Below are positions 1 to 6,701 of a stretch of DNA of 12,595 bases, one piece after another. The notes under the pieces are model-generated. The model saw only the letters and a list, made by a program, of their open reading frames with translations, did not search any database and had not been told where the DNA came from. The stretch is from JBAYJT01 sp041664965. Its GTDB lineage: Bacteria > Pseudomonadota > Gammaproteobacteria > UBA9339. Location of the stretch: assembly GCA_041664965.1 (NCBI GenBank), contig JBAYJT010000046.1, positions 1-12,595 of the forward strand. Reading direction: 5' to 3'. Position 1 is the first letter of the stretch, and each line of letters starts with the position of its first letter. Both the position numbers and the translations under genes were made by a program.

Positions 1-490
1 AAGGAGTGCAGAGAGCATCAGAGGTGATTTTAGCCACAAGAGCAGGGTTATTTTTTAATATTTCTCTCCCGGTTTCTGTGCTAGCTAATAACCAAAGGGG
101 TGTTATCCCAGCATCTGATCCAGCACTAGCTGGTAAAGGAGTGCAGAGAGCTTTAGAAGTGATTTTAGCAATCAGAGCCGGGTTATTTTTTAATATTTCT
201 ATCCCTGTTTCTGCGCCAGCTAAGCACAAAAGGGGTGTTATCCCAGCATCTGATCCAGCACTAGCTGGTAAAGGAGTGCAGAGAGCATCAGAGGTGATTT
301 TCTCAACAAGAGCAGGGTTGTTTCTTAATATTTCTATCCCTGTTTCTGTGTTAGCTAAGTACAAAAGGGGTGTTTTTCCAGCTGCTGGTCCATCACTAGC
401 TGGTAAAGGAGAGCAGAGAGCATCAGAAGTAATTTCATTAACGAAGTCTTGATTACGTGCTAATATTTCTAGCCCTATTTTTGCTTTAGC
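1..490 (-). repeat. Tandem 135-bp coding repeats (45 residues per unit)
   Basis: The string beginning gtgcagagagc recurs at 6, 141 and 276, with the variant gagcagagagc at 411, an exact 135-bp period that keeps reading frame. On the minus strand each unit encodes one 45-residue ankyrin-like repeat. The two copies nearest the left edge are almost identical in DNA, while the copy near 411-490 has diverged and the one before it is barely recognisable. This gradient indicates recent expansion toward the 3' part of the gene, which continues outside the window. The repeats also leave the plus strand open from 6 to 452; that frame is a by-product of the repeat. Confidence 0.92.
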
Positions 491-1327
491 TAAGAAAAGC
501 ATAAAGGTCTTTGCAGTGAGCGGGTTGTCTTTTGCACTATGCAATAATTGGTTTTGAAGCTCACTTAAGTAACTGAGTAAATCCGCACACGCTGGACAAG
601 GATGAAGGGTTAAAATATCGATTTGACACAGCCCACCGATGGATGACTGAATCTTGTTTAATACCTCTGCAAAGTTTGTTGTTTCAGTAGCTCGAGGATT
701 TTGATCGTTGGAATCATATAAGCACCATTTTTTATTTCTGAAACTTAGGGAAATAGTATGGTCGTTCCCTTCTAATAGGCAGCAATACTCATTGTTTTCG
801 GTGGTGAAGATTTTTTTTAGTAGTGTTTCTAATTCACTTAGTTTTGTATTTTGGAAGAAGTAGGGTATGTTTATAAAGCTTTTTTTGTAATTTACAGTAG
901 TTGATAGTGGTTGTTTCTTTGACTCAGAAAGGTGTGGGAAAAAAAATAAAAACTGTTGCTTCACCAATTCAATTAAATCAGTTAATGAGTGATCCCATAC
1001 GTTATCTTGCATTTTTTGGTAGGGAGCTATAACGGCTATCGTAAAATCAAAAATTTGGGAGAGAGAGAATGAGAGTTTTTTTACTTCTGTTTTTAACAGG
1101 GCGCGTTCCCCATTCCATTGTGCGATAGTTGTTAAAATAGTCCTCCATTCTTCGCTTAGGTTTAGAATTCTGAATACCTCATTTGCGAAGGTAAAACCAA
1201 AGCAACTGCCAGTAAGGAATATCTCCTTATGTTGTTGAGTAAGTTTTTGTCCCGAAGGCCTGTTTAGGTCAATAAAATCGCAAATTTTTGATAATAGTGC
1301 AGATTGGCTTAAGTCTGTTGTAACCAT
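1..1327 (-). CDS. Partial large repeat protein with papain-like cysteine-peptidase-like N-terminal domain; candidate secreted effector
   Basis: An uninterrupted frame of 442 codons runs from ATG at 1327 off the left edge, so the C-terminus is missing. Residues 40-46 read GSCFGFT, residues 190-195 HTISLS and residues 201-207 WCLYDSN. This Cys...His...Asp order and spacing (C42, H190, D205) is that of papain-fold peptidases, including the YopT-like and related virulence peptidases of intracellular bacteria. From about residue 268 the protein becomes 45-residue repeats of the form G.TPLL.LA...TGIEIL.NNPAL..KITSDALCTPLP, which look like ankyrin-type repeats with an added loop. No signal peptide is seen. 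In-frame ATGs also exist at 1372, 1390, 1396 and 1426; none has a clear ribosome site, and 1327 was chosen because the extra residues are aromatic-rich and overlap a dispersed repeat. The gene being real is well supported by length and repeat structure; peptidase activity and secretion are inference. I do not recognise a named family. Confidence 0.8.
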   Translation of the reverse strand, partial: MVTTDLSQSALLSKICDFIDLNRPSGQKLTQQHKEIFLTGSCFGFTFANEVFRILNLSEEWRTILTTIAQWNGERALLKTEVKKLSFSLSQIFDFTIAVIAPYQKMQDNVWDHSLTDLIELVKQQFLFFFPHLSESKKQPLSTTVNYKKSFINIPYFFQNTKLSELETLLKKIFTTENNEYCCLLEGNDHTISLSFRNKKWCLYDSNDQNPRATETTNFAEVLNKIQSSIGGLCQIDILTLHPCPACADLLSYLSELQNQLLHSAKDNPLTAKTFMLFLAKAKIGLEILARNQDFVNEITSDALCSPLPASDGPAAGKTPLLYLANTETGIEILRNNPALVEKITSDALCTPLPASAGSDAGITPLLCLAGAETGIEILKNNPALIAKITSKALCTPLPASAGSDAGITPLWLLASTETGREILKNNPALVAKITSDALCTP

Positions 1328-1418
1328 GTTCTTATTGCCATTTTGTTCGTTTTTAGCGTAGCTTAACCACATAATAGTATGATAGCACATAAACATTAAG
1401 GTTTTGTTATATAGATAC

Positions 1419-1458
1419 AAAAACATGTCTACGCGATTTCTTTATAAATCAATATGTT
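1419..1458. repeat. Dispersed 40-bp repeat, copy A
   Basis: This 40-bp stretch matches 6573-6612 at 38 of 40 positions (mismatches in the acgcgattt versus acacgtttt part). Both copies lie in the same orientation and both sit just upstream of a minus-strand gene: this one about 92 bp before the putative effector start at 1327, the other about 59 bp before lptD. It may be a small mobile repeat or a shared regulatory segment; nothing in the sequence settles which. Confidence 0.85.
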
Positions 1459-1494
1459 GAGAATTTAAATGAGTTTTTCGAGTTTTTTTCAGAT

Positions 1495-1599
1495 GGTAGG
1501 TTAGGTTAAGCACGCCGAAGGTGTGTGAACCCAATTTTTTTGAGTACATTGGATGAGTTGGGTTCGAACGAGCTACGCTCTTTCTTAAATCAACCTACC
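1495..1599 (-). other. Nested inverted-repeat structure at the rlmE 3' end (possible structured 3' UTR or miniature element)
   Basis: Outer arms 1495-1510 and 1584-1599 are inverted copies (GGTAGGTT and AACCTACC at the ends, 14 of 16 pairs counting one G-U in the rlmE-sense RNA). Inside are three further hairpins: CACGCC-GAA-GGTGTG at 1511-1525, GAACCCAA/TTGGGTTC at 1527-1534 and 1558-1565, and GAGC-TAC-GCTC at 1570-1580. Together they give a cloverleaf-like fold of about 105 nt. The right arm includes the last codons and stop of rlmE. There is no U-tract after the outer stem in either direction, so it is not a textbook intrinsic terminator. It could protect the rlmE mRNA end or be a miniature inverted-repeat element; no clear target-site duplication is seen. 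Confidence 0.5.
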
Positions 1600-2202
1600 T
1601 GCCAGCAGATAAATCTCTTTTGACCTAGAGCGCGAAGCTTCGGGTTTTATTGTTTTAACAGAAGAAAAAGCTTGCTGCATTTTTTTGTAAAAGGCGGGGA
1701 AATCTTCGCCTTGGAAGACTTTTACCAAAAAAGTGCCGTTTGGCTTTAAAGTTTCTAGAGCAAAGGCGAGGGCAGATTCGGCAAGTTCTATGGAGCGAGC
1801 TTGATCGGCAATATCTATGCCGCTTAAATTGGGAGCCATATCAGATAAAACTACGTCGACTTTTTTGTTTTTGACATGCTCTAAAATTTTATTTTTGATA
1901 GTTGGATCAGTAAAATCGCCTTGATAAAAAGTGACGTTAGGTATAGGTTTGATCGGCAAAAGATCGATGGCGACGACTAAGCCAGCGGGTCCTACAACTT
2001 TTGCTGCAAATTCTGCCCAACTGCCAGGAGCAGCGCCCAGATCCACGATATTATAACCGCTTTTGAGAATTTTATAACGTGCTTGAATTTCTTCTAATTT
2101 ATAGACTGATCTAGCTCTTTGGCCCTCTTTAGTACGGCGCTGTACGTAAATGTCTTGGCTATGTTCGTGTAGCCAAATTTTGCTGCTTTTAGATTTTGCC
2201 AT
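1585..2202 (-). CDS. rlmE: 23S rRNA 2'-O-ribose methyltransferase RlmE (FtsJ/RrmJ)
   Basis: The 205-residue product matches the usual RlmE length. It transfers a methyl group from S-adenosylmethionine to the 2'-O of U2552 in the A-loop of 23S rRNA, late in 50S assembly. The SAM-binding motif DLGAAPGSW is at residues 54-62. The family's catalytic K-D-K-E tetrad is visible: K35 in RSVYKLEE, D121 in LSDMAPN, K161 in FLVKVFQG and E196 in SRSKEIYLL. It is transcribed divergently from yhbY with a 93-bp gap, as in many Gammaproteobacteria. In E. coli ftsH follows rlmE; here the next gene on this strand is instead the repeat protein beginning near 1327. No strong ribosome site precedes ATG 2202, but the start matches the family N-terminus. 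Confidence 0.97.
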   Translation of the reverse strand: MAKSKSSKIWLHEHSQDIYVQRRTKEGQRARSVYKLEEIQARYKILKSGYNIVDLGAAPGSWAEFAAKVVGPAGLVVAIDLLPIKPIPNVTFYQGDFTDPTIKNKILEHVKNKKVDVVLSDMAPNLSGIDIADQARSIELAESALAFALETLKPNGTFLVKVFQGEDFPAFYKKMQQAFSSVKTIKPEASRSRSKEIYLLAGRLI

Positions 2203-2295
2203 AAATTAAGTGCGGTCTTGACTCGAATCGATTTCTAATATACAAATTTAAACTGAAATTATTGAAAACTAATTAACGATGGTGAAAATCATATC
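2203..2295. promoter_or_regulatory. Divergent promoter region between rlmE and yhbY
   Basis: This 93-bp gap must hold promoters for both genes. For yhbY, TTGACT at 2218-2223 followed after 15 bp by TATACA at 2239-2244 is the best sigma-70 candidate; the spacer is slightly short. For rlmE on the minus strand a TATATT-like -10 overlaps the same AT-rich tract, with only a weak -35. A ribosome site, GGTGA at about 2281-2285, precedes the yhbY ATG. Assigned by eye only. Confidence 0.4.
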
Positions 2296-2580
2296 ATGTT
2301 AAAGATTACTTCCCAAGAAAAGCGCGAGCTAAAAGCCGAGGCGCATAGTTTGAAACCAGTAGTTATTGTTGGCAGCAATGGCTTAACTCCGGCTGTTTTG
2401 CAGGAAATTAATAATGCTCTGGACGTTCATGAGTTGATCAAAATTCGCATAGGCGAAGAAGATCGTTTAGTTCGAGCTGAAGTTGCAACTAAAATTTGCA
2501 AAGATACGCATTCTGCTTTGATTCAAACTATAGGCAGTATAGCCATTATTTATCGTAAAAATAAAAAACTGGAGTCTTAA
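2296..2580 (+). CDS. yhbY: YhbY family ribosome-assembly RNA-binding protein (CRM domain)
   Basis: The 94-residue protein is a single CRM/YhbY domain, the standard length for bacterial YhbY. The family binds pre-50S ribosomal particles and is linked to large-subunit maturation. The GxxG-type RNA-binding loop is visible as VGSNGLT at residues 25-31, after the helical start LTSQEKRELKAEAH-type segment, and the C-terminal strand IAIIYRKNK fits the fold. ATG 2296 has GGTGA about 10 nt upstream. It stands head to head with rlmE, another 50S maturation gene, and is followed after 7 nt by marC, so the two are probably co-transcribed. Confidence 0.95.
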   Translation: MLKITSQEKRELKAEAHSLKPVVIVGSNGLTPAVLQEINNALDVHELIKIRIGEEDRLVRAEVATKICKDTHSALIQTIGSIAIIYRKNKKLES

Positions 2581-2587
2581 GCGGTTT

Positions 2588-3211
2588 ATGAATTTTTCCA
2601 CAGTGTTAGAAAATACGATTTATTTTTTAGCGTTGATCAATCCGCCAAGTAAAATACTTTTTCTGTGCTCCAAGAAGCCGCCTTTTACTCGTAACCAGTT
2701 GTTTCTTCTTAGTTTTCGATCTAATGTAGTTGCTTTAGCAATCTTGTCTATTTTGACTAGTATAGGGACTTTTTTGTTGGTCAGCATATTTCATGTTCAA
2801 ATTTATTCTTTGAGCGTTGCTGGTGGAGCTATTATTTTCTTTATAGGCTTTACTGCTGTGCGGCAAGGGCGTTTTTTCTTTGAAGAGGATATTCGTGGTG
2901 GCAGTTTGACGGATATTTCGATTATGCCTTTGGCAGCGCCTTTAATTGCAGGCCCTGGTGTGATTACCGCGGCTATATCGGCTACTTCTATTTATGGAAT
3001 TAACTTAACTATTCTTTGTTTGACAATAGCGATTGCTATTAACTTTTTTCTAATGCTGCTTTCTGAGCCGATAGGTAAGGGTATGGAAAAATTTCATATC
3101 ACCGGACCTATTATTCGTATCACTGGTCTTATTGTGACTGCTGTAGCTGTGCAGATGATTTTTTCAGGCTGCGAAAATTGGATAAAACACGTTTTTGCGG
3201 CAGTTACATAA
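2588..3211 (+). CDS. MarC family integral membrane protein
   Basis: The 207-residue protein is hydrophobic, with about six predicted membrane segments, and carries the family marks: an Asn-Pro in the first segment (ALINPPSK, residues 16-23) and the re-entrant-like MPLAAPLIAGPGVITAA around residues 113-129. MarC (UPF0056) proteins sit in the inner membrane; their transported substrate is unknown, and the old link to multiple antibiotic resistance was not upheld. It starts 7 nt after the yhbY stop; GGAG at the end of yhbY lies 13 nt before the ATG, so coupling to yhbY translation is likely. Its stop overlaps the convergent surA stop by 8 bp. A second, distinct member of the family (yhgN) lies at 8580-9179. 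Confidence 0.92.
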   Translation: MNFSTVLENTIYFLALINPPSKILFLCSKKPPFTRNQLFLLSFRSNVVALAILSILTSIGTFLLVSIFHVQIYSLSVAGGAIIFFIGFTAVRQGRFFFEEDIRGGSLTDISIMPLAAPLIAGPGVITAAISATSIYGINLTILCLTIAIAINFFLMLLSEPIGKGMEKFHITGPIIRITGLIVTAVAVQMIFSGCENWIKHVFAAVT

Positions 3212-3914
3212 TTTTGACATACGCCGAATCGCGTAATTTTTTCACCCAATCCTTAGCGCCAGCCATGATTTTATCGCGATATATGGCGTTTTGCGCGGCT
3301 TTTACCTTATCAGCTTCTTTGAGTTTTGGCATTTTGTGGGTTGCCAAATAGTCACTTACTTCTTTTGGGGTTAGCGTTATTTCTTTGCCTAAACCTTCTT
3401 GTACAACGCGGCTAGATAGCATTTGATCGGATATTTGTTTACGAAATGCATTGTAGTCCATACCAGAACGAGTAAGCTCATTCTTGAAATCGGCTACAGA
3501 TAAGTGGTTCTGCTTAGCTATATTTGCTATGGCGCCATCGATTTCGGCATCAGATATGCTAAGGCCAGCTTTGTGCGCGACTTGTATTTGCAAGTTCATG
3601 TCGATGATGTTTTCTAATACCTCTTTGCGTAGTGTTGCATTTGGTGGAACTGGTGAATTGCTGTGTATTAGCTGTTGCTTTATACCATCCATTCTCGCAT
3701 TTACTTCGCTTTCCATGATGACGTCGTCATTAACGATAGCAGCGATTTTATCTAAAGTTTGTACGCTTTTGGCAGATTTTGTTTTAGCTTTGATTTGTGT
3801 AGGGGATACTTGCATTGGCGCATTGGGGGCAGGATTTGCAGAAACTTCCGCGTAAGCCTGCACAGTAAACATGCTGCTGATAGCTAGAATAAGGAACATA
3901 TTATTTTTCTTCAT
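3204..3914 (-). CDS. surA: SurA-like periplasmic chaperone lacking both parvulin domains
   Basis: The 236-residue product has a signal peptide (residues 1-22, cut after AYA), the SurA N-terminal chaperone domain (about residues 53-185, with KIAAIVNDDVIMESEV and AIANIAKQN as clear anchors) and the SurA C-terminal segment (about 204-236, ending in WVKKLRDSAYVKIM). E. coli SurA is 428 residues and has two peptidyl-prolyl isomerase domains between these parts; here both are absent with no frameshift, so the protein looks like a designed-short form rather than a broken gene. The N- and C-terminal parts form the chaperone core in E. coli SurA, so outer-membrane protein chaperoning is expected without isomerase activity. 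It overlaps the lptD stop by ATGA, with GAGG 8 nt before the ATG, so it is translationally coupled to lptD, a known SurA client. pdxA, usually next, is absent. Confidence 0.9.
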   Translation of the reverse strand: MKKNNMFLILAISSMFTVQAYAEVSANPAPNAPMQVSPTQIKAKTKSAKSVQTLDKIAAIVNDDVIMESEVNARMDGIKQQLIHSNSPVPPNATLRKEVLENIIDMNLQIQVAHKAGLSISDAEIDGAIANIAKQNHLSVADFKNELTRSGMDYNAFRKQISDQMLSSRVVQEGLGKEITLTPKEVSDYLATHKMPKLKEADKVKAAQNAIYRDKIMAGAKDWVKKLRDSAYVKIM

Positions 3915-6514
3915 AAAACTGACCTCGTCGAAAAGCGATCCTGATAATTAGTTATTTTGCTTGTAAGAAAGCTATTTAATCCTTGACTGCCAACGGCTCC
4001 TAATCCTTTGAGAACAAATTGAAAATACATTTGGCTATCGAATTTTAAACTATTGTTGTTGTCTGGTCCAATAAAGGTCCTGCCCTGTACAAAGCGCATG
4101 GCAAAGCAACAACTTTCATATTCTATTCCATAAAAATAAGTTTGTGGATGAATAAAGCTTACGTTGTAGTTCCAATCGCCGATGAGATTCCAAGTTTGGG
4201 TTATGGGGATAGACAGAGAAACATCTATGCGGTTTAAATCTTTGGTTTGGCCGAGGAACTGATCACCTTTTCTAGCAAAGTTATAAACAAAATTGACAAT
4301 TCGGCGCGCATTATCGTGGTAGTGGACTGAAACTGTACTACTAGTTAGCAAGCGATTAGATGTGTCCCAAGCAGCATCAGCACTGGTGTCCCAAGCTTCA
4401 TTGATATTGTATTGTAGCTTTCCAACTAGCGGTGATATCGCTCGCTCAGTTAGAGGATCTAATGTGTTCTTGGTGTCCAAGAAAACTGTATGTTTATGCA
4501 AAGCATAGATTTGACCTATGTTTAAATTCATTTTTTCTTGGCCATTGTAATCATCTAGGAAACGCGATGTTACTGCGACAGCAACTTGGTTGGCGTCGCC
4601 AATTCTATCCATTCCTACAAATCTGTTATTTCGAAACATAGTGTCAAAGCCGAAGACAGGAAGATTAGTGTCGAAAAGTGGTATTGTACTTTGATCGCGC
4701 TCGGGGACGTAGAGATAATAAGCTCGTGGCTCTAATGTTTGTTCATAATTGGCTTTAAAAAATTTCATATTACGAGAAAAAAACATGCCGCTATCGATTG
4801 ATGCAATCGGCAAGACTTCTCCCAAGGAGTTACTGGTAACTTGCGGAGTGTTTTCACGATCGTGAAATTGATAGTTATTTAATACGGCATCTACTCGAGG
4901 AGTTAAATAAGCACTTGCCCAATGTTTCGGTAAACTAACGCTAGGCGTAATAGATATGCGGTCGGCAGTGATGATCGGGATGTTAGTAGCAAAGCTTTTT
5001 TTGTGATCGAAGCGAACGGCCTTTGCGTCTAGTCCGTAAGTTAAACCCAAAGGTTCATTGGGGTAACTAGCATTTAAGTTGAGTTGAGGTAGTCTTGTGT
5101 ATTGATCAACAGCTCCTACAGCAGTCAAAGGGTGTAGGGTTTGAAAAGCTTGAACTGTACCCAAAAAATGCCAATGTTCGTTGTTGTAATTAAGGCTAGC
5201 TTGGTTGAATAGTTGATCAGTACTCTGCGATCCTGGCAAAGTATGAAAATCTTGTTGAAAATAATCATCGCTAACCATATTCAAATCTAAACTACTTTGC
5301 CAATTTTTATTGAGATTAGATTTGTTGCCAAAAGCTATAAATCCACGATCTGTGCTGTAGTTTGCTAGATTTTCTAAGGAACGTGCTGTGCTAAGATCAG
5401 TTGGGGGGTATTGAAAAGGAGCGCTTCGCTTAAAGCTAGAAAAAGCTTTATCGCCAGATATGTAGCCTAAATTTAATTTACCTTCATTTTTTTCTGTTAA
5501 ATAGCGAAACATTGCATCAGTGAAGAATCCGCGTTTAGTAATATATTGCGGAGTTAACGTTAAATCGTAGTTTGGCGCTAGATTAAAATAATAGGGCCAA
5601 GAAATAGAAAAACCGTTGAGTGTCGAATTGGATACAGTTGGGTATAAAAGTCCCGTTTTGCGCCTGCTATCGAGAGGAAAATCAATGTAAGGTAAATAAA
5701 AAACAGGAATATTTCTGGCAAATAAAAACGCGTTAGTTGCCTGTCCGCGACCAGAGTTTTTATCTAGATTAATTTTATTGCTGATAATATGCCAAGATAC
5801 ATTATTCGGTGAGCAGGAGCTGAAGGTGGCTTTGCTCAGCTTTAATACACCTAAAGAATTGCGAAAAATTTCTTTTGCCCTACCCCAAACACTATTTGCG
5901 CCAAGTGCTGCTGGCGGGGCTATTCGATAAATGGCGTTTTGCAGCGTGGTTGTTTCCTTACCAAGATCCATGCTGCCATTTTTTGCAACAATTAAACGAC
6001 CGCTCTCATGCAGTTGAACATTGCCTAAAAGTTCCACGCGAGTTATTTGTCCGGTTTTATTATTGCGCCAAAAAGCAACTTTATTGGCAATAACTTCACG
6101 TCCTGGCTGTGTGATAGTTACATCTCCTACTAAAACTGAAGCACCCTCTTGTGAGAAAACAGCTTGTTGTTTGGCAGTTATGGTAGTTGGAGAATTTAGT
6201 GCAGGAGCCGGGTTTGGATAGGCTTTAATGCTGTCTGGATCTTTGTAAAAACCGCCACAAACATTGGTTAAAGAATTGTCACAAACCCAGCCCAAAATAG
6301 TACCAATGTGTTCTGAGCTAAGTTTAGTAAAGTCTACGTCTGGCTTATCACTTTTCGGTAAGCAAAACTTTTCGCTGTTAGGTGTGATTTGTATGCAGTT
6401 TTGCTGTAGTAAATTTACTTCAGCTGCGAATGCATTTGTGAAGCAGCAGGCAAGAGCGCTAAATAAAAGAATAGGGCGAAGTTTTAAAGGACTTTTTCGA
6501 AAGCGCACCGGCAT
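3911..6514 (-). CDS. lptD: LPS-assembly outer-membrane protein LptD
   Basis: From ATG 6514 the product is 867 residues, longer than E. coli LptD (784). It has a signal peptide (basic start, hydrophobic core, cleavage after NAFA), an OstA/LptD N-terminal jellyroll (about residues 110-200) and a long beta-barrel domain from about 250 to the end, opened by FLFARNIPVFYLPYIDFP. It inserts LPS into the outer leaflet together with LptE. The disulfide cysteines of the family are present: the FSSC cysteine (C234) and the adjacent CC pair (802-803, 64 residues from the end), plus N-terminal C40 and C51. Two further cysteines, C78 and C86, lie before the jellyroll. The frame extends to ATG 6544, but a candidate extended -10 lies only 9 bp upstream of that, and the signal peptide is better formed from 6514. 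surA follows with a 4-nt overlap. Confidence 0.95.
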   Translation of the reverse strand: MPVRFRKSPLKLRPILLFSALACCFTNAFAAEVNLLQQNCIQITPNSEKFCLPKSDKPDVDFTKLSSEHIGTILGWVCDNSLTNVCGGFYKDPDSIKAYPNPAPALNSPTTITAKQQAVFSQEGASVLVGDVTITQPGREVIANKVAFWRNNKTGQITRVELLGNVQLHESGRLIVAKNGSMDLGKETTTLQNAIYRIAPPAALGANSVWGRAKEIFRNSLGVLKLSKATFSSCSPNNVSWHIISNKINLDKNSGRGQATNAFLFARNIPVFYLPYIDFPLDSRRKTGLLYPTVSNSTLNGFSISWPYYFNLAPNYDLTLTPQYITKRGFFTDAMFRYLTEKNEGKLNLGYISGDKAFSSFKRSAPFQYPPTDLSTARSLENLANYSTDRGFIAFGNKSNLNKNWQSSLDLNMVSDDYFQQDFHTLPGSQSTDQLFNQASLNYNNEHWHFLGTVQAFQTLHPLTAVGAVDQYTRLPQLNLNASYPNEPLGLTYGLDAKAVRFDHKKSFATNIPIITADRISITPSVSLPKHWASAYLTPRVDAVLNNYQFHDRENTPQVTSNSLGEVLPIASIDSGMFFSRNMKFFKANYEQTLEPRAYYLYVPERDQSTIPLFDTNLPVFGFDTMFRNNRFVGMDRIGDANQVAVAVTSRFLDDYNGQEKMNLNIGQIYALHKHTVFLDTKNTLDPLTERAISPLVGKLQYNINEAWDTSADAAWDTSNRLLTSSTVSVHYHDNARRIVNFVYNFARKGDQFLGQTKDLNRIDVSLSIPITQTWNLIGDWNYNVSFIHPQTYFYGIEYESCCFAMRFVQGRTFIGPDNNNSLKFDSQMYFQFVLKGLGAVGSQGLNSFLTSKITNYQDRFSTRSVL

Positions 6515-6552
6515 GTTTCTGTTATTCTCGTTTTTCAAACACAAAGTGCACT

Positions 6553-6561
6553 ATTCTACCA
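6553..6561 (-). promoter_or_regulatory. Candidate extended -10 promoter for lptD-surA
   Basis: On the minus strand TGGTAGAAT is an extended -10 (TGn plus a 5/6 match to TATAAT). No good -35 lies 17 bp upstream, which is tolerable for an extended -10. A start of transcription near 6546 leaves a leader of about 30 nt before ATG 6514 and would exclude the longer reading from ATG 6544. Confidence 0.4.
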
Positions 6562-6572
6562 GGTTTTACAGA

Positions 6573-6612
6573 AAAAACATGTCTACACGTTTTCTTTATA
6601 AATCAATATGTT
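6573..6612. repeat. Dispersed 40-bp repeat, copy B
   Basis: Matches copy A at 1419-1458 in 38 of 40 positions and in the same orientation. It lies immediately upstream of the candidate lptD promoter. Unlike copy A it is followed, 8 bp further on, by a perfect 20-bp palindrome, so the element may be longer in this copy or two repeats may be nested. Confidence 0.85.
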
Positions 6613-6620
6613 ATATGTGC

Positions 6621-6640
6621 AGACGCGATTAATCGCGTCT
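6621..6640. repeat. Perfect 20-bp palindrome (agacgcgatt / aatcgcgtct)
   Basis: Two 10-bp arms are exact inverted copies with no loop, located between the 3' end of etfA and the 5' end of lptD. No run of T follows on either strand, so it is not a standard intrinsic terminator. It resembles the short palindromic intergenic repeats that are scattered in many bacterial genomes. Its core acgcgatt also occurs in dispersed-repeat copy A, suggesting the two are related. Confidence 0.75.
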
Positions 6641-6664
6641 CTACTTCAATTCCCAATAATATTC

Positions 6665-6701
6665 CTTTCATTCATAATTCATCATTCATAACTCATAATT
6701 T
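6665..6701. repeat. Low-complexity attcata-type short tandem repeat over the etfA 3' end
   Basis: Four loosely tandem 7-8 bp units (ttcata, ttcatc, ttcata, ctcata) span the last codons and stop of etfA and the bases after it. It gives the protein a C-terminal MSYE and sits next to the palindrome at 6621-6640. Such tracts are prone to slippage, so the exact C-terminus of EtfA may vary between strains. Confidence 0.5.

Noticed and set aside
6..452. Plus-strand open frame with three repeated GLFFNIS-type units
   Set aside because: It is the antisense of the 135-bp repeats; the minus strand stays open for the whole 1.3 kb and encodes recognisable motifs, while this frame ends as soon as the repeats end.
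1..490. CRISPR array or satellite repeat
   Set aside because: The period is 135 bp with no separate unique spacers, and it is a multiple of three in a coding frame.
1511..1540. Intrinsic terminator on the plus strand (CACGCC-GAA-GGTGTG then a T-run)
   Set aside because: The T-run begins about 9 nt after the stem and no plus-strand gene lies upstream that would need it.
6621..6640. Intrinsic terminator for etfA or a plus-strand transcript
   Set aside because: The palindrome has no loop and no T-run follows it on either strand.
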